This document shows, one piece after another, positions 20,968-22,157 of a stretch of DNA of 22,157 bases. The stretch lies in assembly GCA_050942995.1 (NCBI GenBank), contig JBMNOI010000062.1, forward strand, positions 1-22,157, in the 5' to 3' direction. The translations under genes were made by a program, and so were the position numbers. Under the pieces are notes generated by a model, which searched no databases, was not told where the DNA came from, and saw only the letters and a program-made list of their open reading frames with translations. Within the stretch, counting starts at the first letter, position 1, and every line of letters starts with the position of its first letter. Source of the stretch: JBMNOI01 sp050942995. Its GTDB lineage: Bacteria; Chloroflexota; Anaerolineae; UBA1429.

Positions 20968-22157
20968 GAAACATATTGCGCAATCTATCCGAGATTAGAC
21001 GATATCCCTCGGCCATCATCGGCATGATCATCATCGCCGGCCTCGTCGCTCTGGCCGCATACGCCATGATCAAGATCCCTTACAGCGAGGCCATTCGCCT
21101 GTGGCGTGGTGGCGAGGAAGTATGGCACGAGAACCCGCGGCTCGCCCGCCCGTTGTGGTGGAACTGGTTTTCTCGCACCAAGCTGCCGCCCACCATCATT
21201 CTGAACAGCAGCGATGACGATGGCGTGGAAAAGCAGGTCGAAGACCTGGGCGACATCAAGGATGTCATACTCACCTTCGAGTTCGACTATGAGTATGACG
21301 ACTTCCCGCAGGAGATAAGCGCCTATTTTACCTCCGACTATGCCAGCAAGCAGCCGCACGTCTCGATGACGTGGTTTACGCCGGATGGCCGTGAGATCCG
21401 TCTGGGACAACTCTCGCTGCGTCGGTCAGAGACGTATCGCTTTGCCCAGGACGATCGCCTGATGCGCCGATTGCGCCAGGTGCCCCCCCATATCGCCCTG
21501 CTGGCCGATCCCGAATCGGATCCCGATTCGCCGGTGCCGCTCAAGGGCACCTACCGGTTGCAGATCGAGGGCATGCTGTTCGAGGATGACTCGGATTTCG
21601 AAGGCAAGATGATCCTTTACGGCCAGGTTCACGGCGCCGCGGGCACCGATACCCGCCGACGTGATCTGATGGTTGCCCTGCTGTGGGGTACGCCTATCGC
21701 CCTGTCTTTTGGCCTGCTGGCCGCCCTAGGATCGACGCTCTCGACCATGATCATCGCCGCCATCGGTGTATGGTTCGGCGGAATAGTCGATGCCGCCATC
21801 CAGCGCATCACCGAGGTGGTGTTGATCCTGCCGCTATTGCCGATCCTCATCATGGTGGGCACATTGTACAACCGGAGCATCTGGACCATGCTGGGGGTGG
21901 TCATCCTGCTGAGCCTCTTTGGTTCGGCGATCAAGACCTATCGCGCCGTCTTTATACAGGTTCGCGAGGCGCCTTATATCGAGGCTGCGCGGGCCTATGG
22001 CGCTGGGAATCTACGCATTATCTTCCATTACCTGATCCCGCGCATCATCCCACTGCTGGTACCGCAGCTGGTCGTGCTGGTACCTACTTTTGTGTTCCTG
22101 GAGGCATCGTTGGCCGTGCTGGGCCTGGGCGATCACATCCTGCCCACATGGGGCAAG
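20964..22157 (+). CDS. DppC-like ABC transporter permease with large insertion, partial
   Basis: The ATG at 20964 overlaps the stop of the DppB-like gene (ATGA). The frame stays open for 398 codons to the right edge, so the C terminus is missing. The first helix is at about 17-37. Residues 40-220 are soluble and external, with a beta-rich pattern (DVILTFEFDYEYDDF, KGTYRLQIEGMLFED). Normal DppC proteins have only about 50-60 residues here. The canonical motif before helix 2 follows as HGAAGTDTRRRDLMVALLWG (223-242), then helices near 243-273, 283-300 and 308-325. The EAA loop is YIEAARAYGAGNLRIIFHYL (338-357), and ASLAVLGLG (381-389) is the family signature. The inserted domain may contact the unusual binding protein; that is inference. 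Confidence 0.92.
   Translation, partial: MRNILRNLSEIRRYPSAIIGMIIIAGLVALAAYAMIKIPYSEAIRLWRGGEEVWHENPRLARPLWWNWFSRTKLPPTIILNSSDDDGVEKQVEDLGDIKDVILTFEFDYEYDDFPQEISAYFTSDYASKQPHVSMTWFTPDGREIRLGQLSLRRSETYRFAQDDRLMRRLRQVPPHIALLADPESDPDSPVPLKGTYRLQIEGMLFEDDSDFEGKMILYGQVHGAAGTDTRRRDLMVALLWGTPIALSFGLLAALGSTLSTMIIAAIGVWFGGIVDAAIQRITEVVLILPLLPILIMVGTLYNRSIWTMLGVVILLSLFGSAIKTYRAVFIQVREAPYIEAARAYGAGNLRIIFHYLIPRIIPLLVPQLVVLVPTFVFLEASLAVLGLGDHILPTWGK

Overview
The window looks like a piece of a fairly GC-rich bacterial chromosome, most likely a free-living heterotroph of the Chloroflexota (Anaerolineae/Caldilineae type). This is an inference from three things: a family 5 solute-binding lipoprotein with an acidic, proline-rich linker, a ComEC-like lipoprotein beside a DUF3006 protein, and short palindromic intergenic repeats. 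No rRNA, tRNA, CRISPR array or intact insertion sequence was found.

Layout. (1) Positions 1-1298, minus strand: the edge of a prophage or phage remnant, with the start of a major capsid gene, a scaffolding gene interrupted by an in-frame amber codon, and a small unknown gene followed by a textbook U-tract terminator. (2) 1502-5971, minus strand: enolase-like protein, glycerate 2-kinase, iron-sulfur-flavoprotein-like reductase, and a DapA-family lyase. (3) 6315-6800, plus strand: a DinB-like metalloprotein. (4) 6912-12688, minus strand: PfkB sugar kinase, Gfo/Idh/MocA oxidoreductase, mannonate-dehydratase-like TIM barrel, D-2-hydroxyacid dehydrogenase and aldo/keto reductase, several with their own sigma70-like promoters. 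(5) 13034-14570, plus strand: a secreted metallo-beta-lactamase/helix-hairpin-helix lipoprotein and its DUF3006 neighbour. (6) 14658-15815, minus strand: a second Gfo/Idh/MocA enzyme, divergent from a small ABM monooxygenase (16127-16441). (7) 16903 to the right edge, plus strand: a peptide/oligosaccharide-type ABC importer (binding protein, DppB-like and DppC-like permeases; the last runs off the window).

How the genes may work together. Regions 2, 4, 6 and 7 read as a sugar-acid uptake and catabolism locus. The importer brings in an oligosaccharide or glycoside. Oxidoreductases and the UxuA-like dehydratase convert it to a 2-keto-3-deoxy acid, and the DapA-like lyase or the PfkB kinase acts on that. 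The C3 product is reduced or oxidised to glycerate, and the glycerate 2-kinase feeds 2-phosphoglycerate toward the enolase step. The families are well supported. The exact substrates and step order are inference.

Most unusual points. The solute-binding protein appears circularly permuted: its canonical C-terminal lobe comes first. The partner DppC-like permease carries a large insertion after its first membrane helix. The enolase homologue keeps the metal ligands and catalytic lysine but has lost other active-site residues while sitting next to a glycerate kinase. Host transcription units end in long perfect hairpins that lack U-tracts, unlike the phage terminator.
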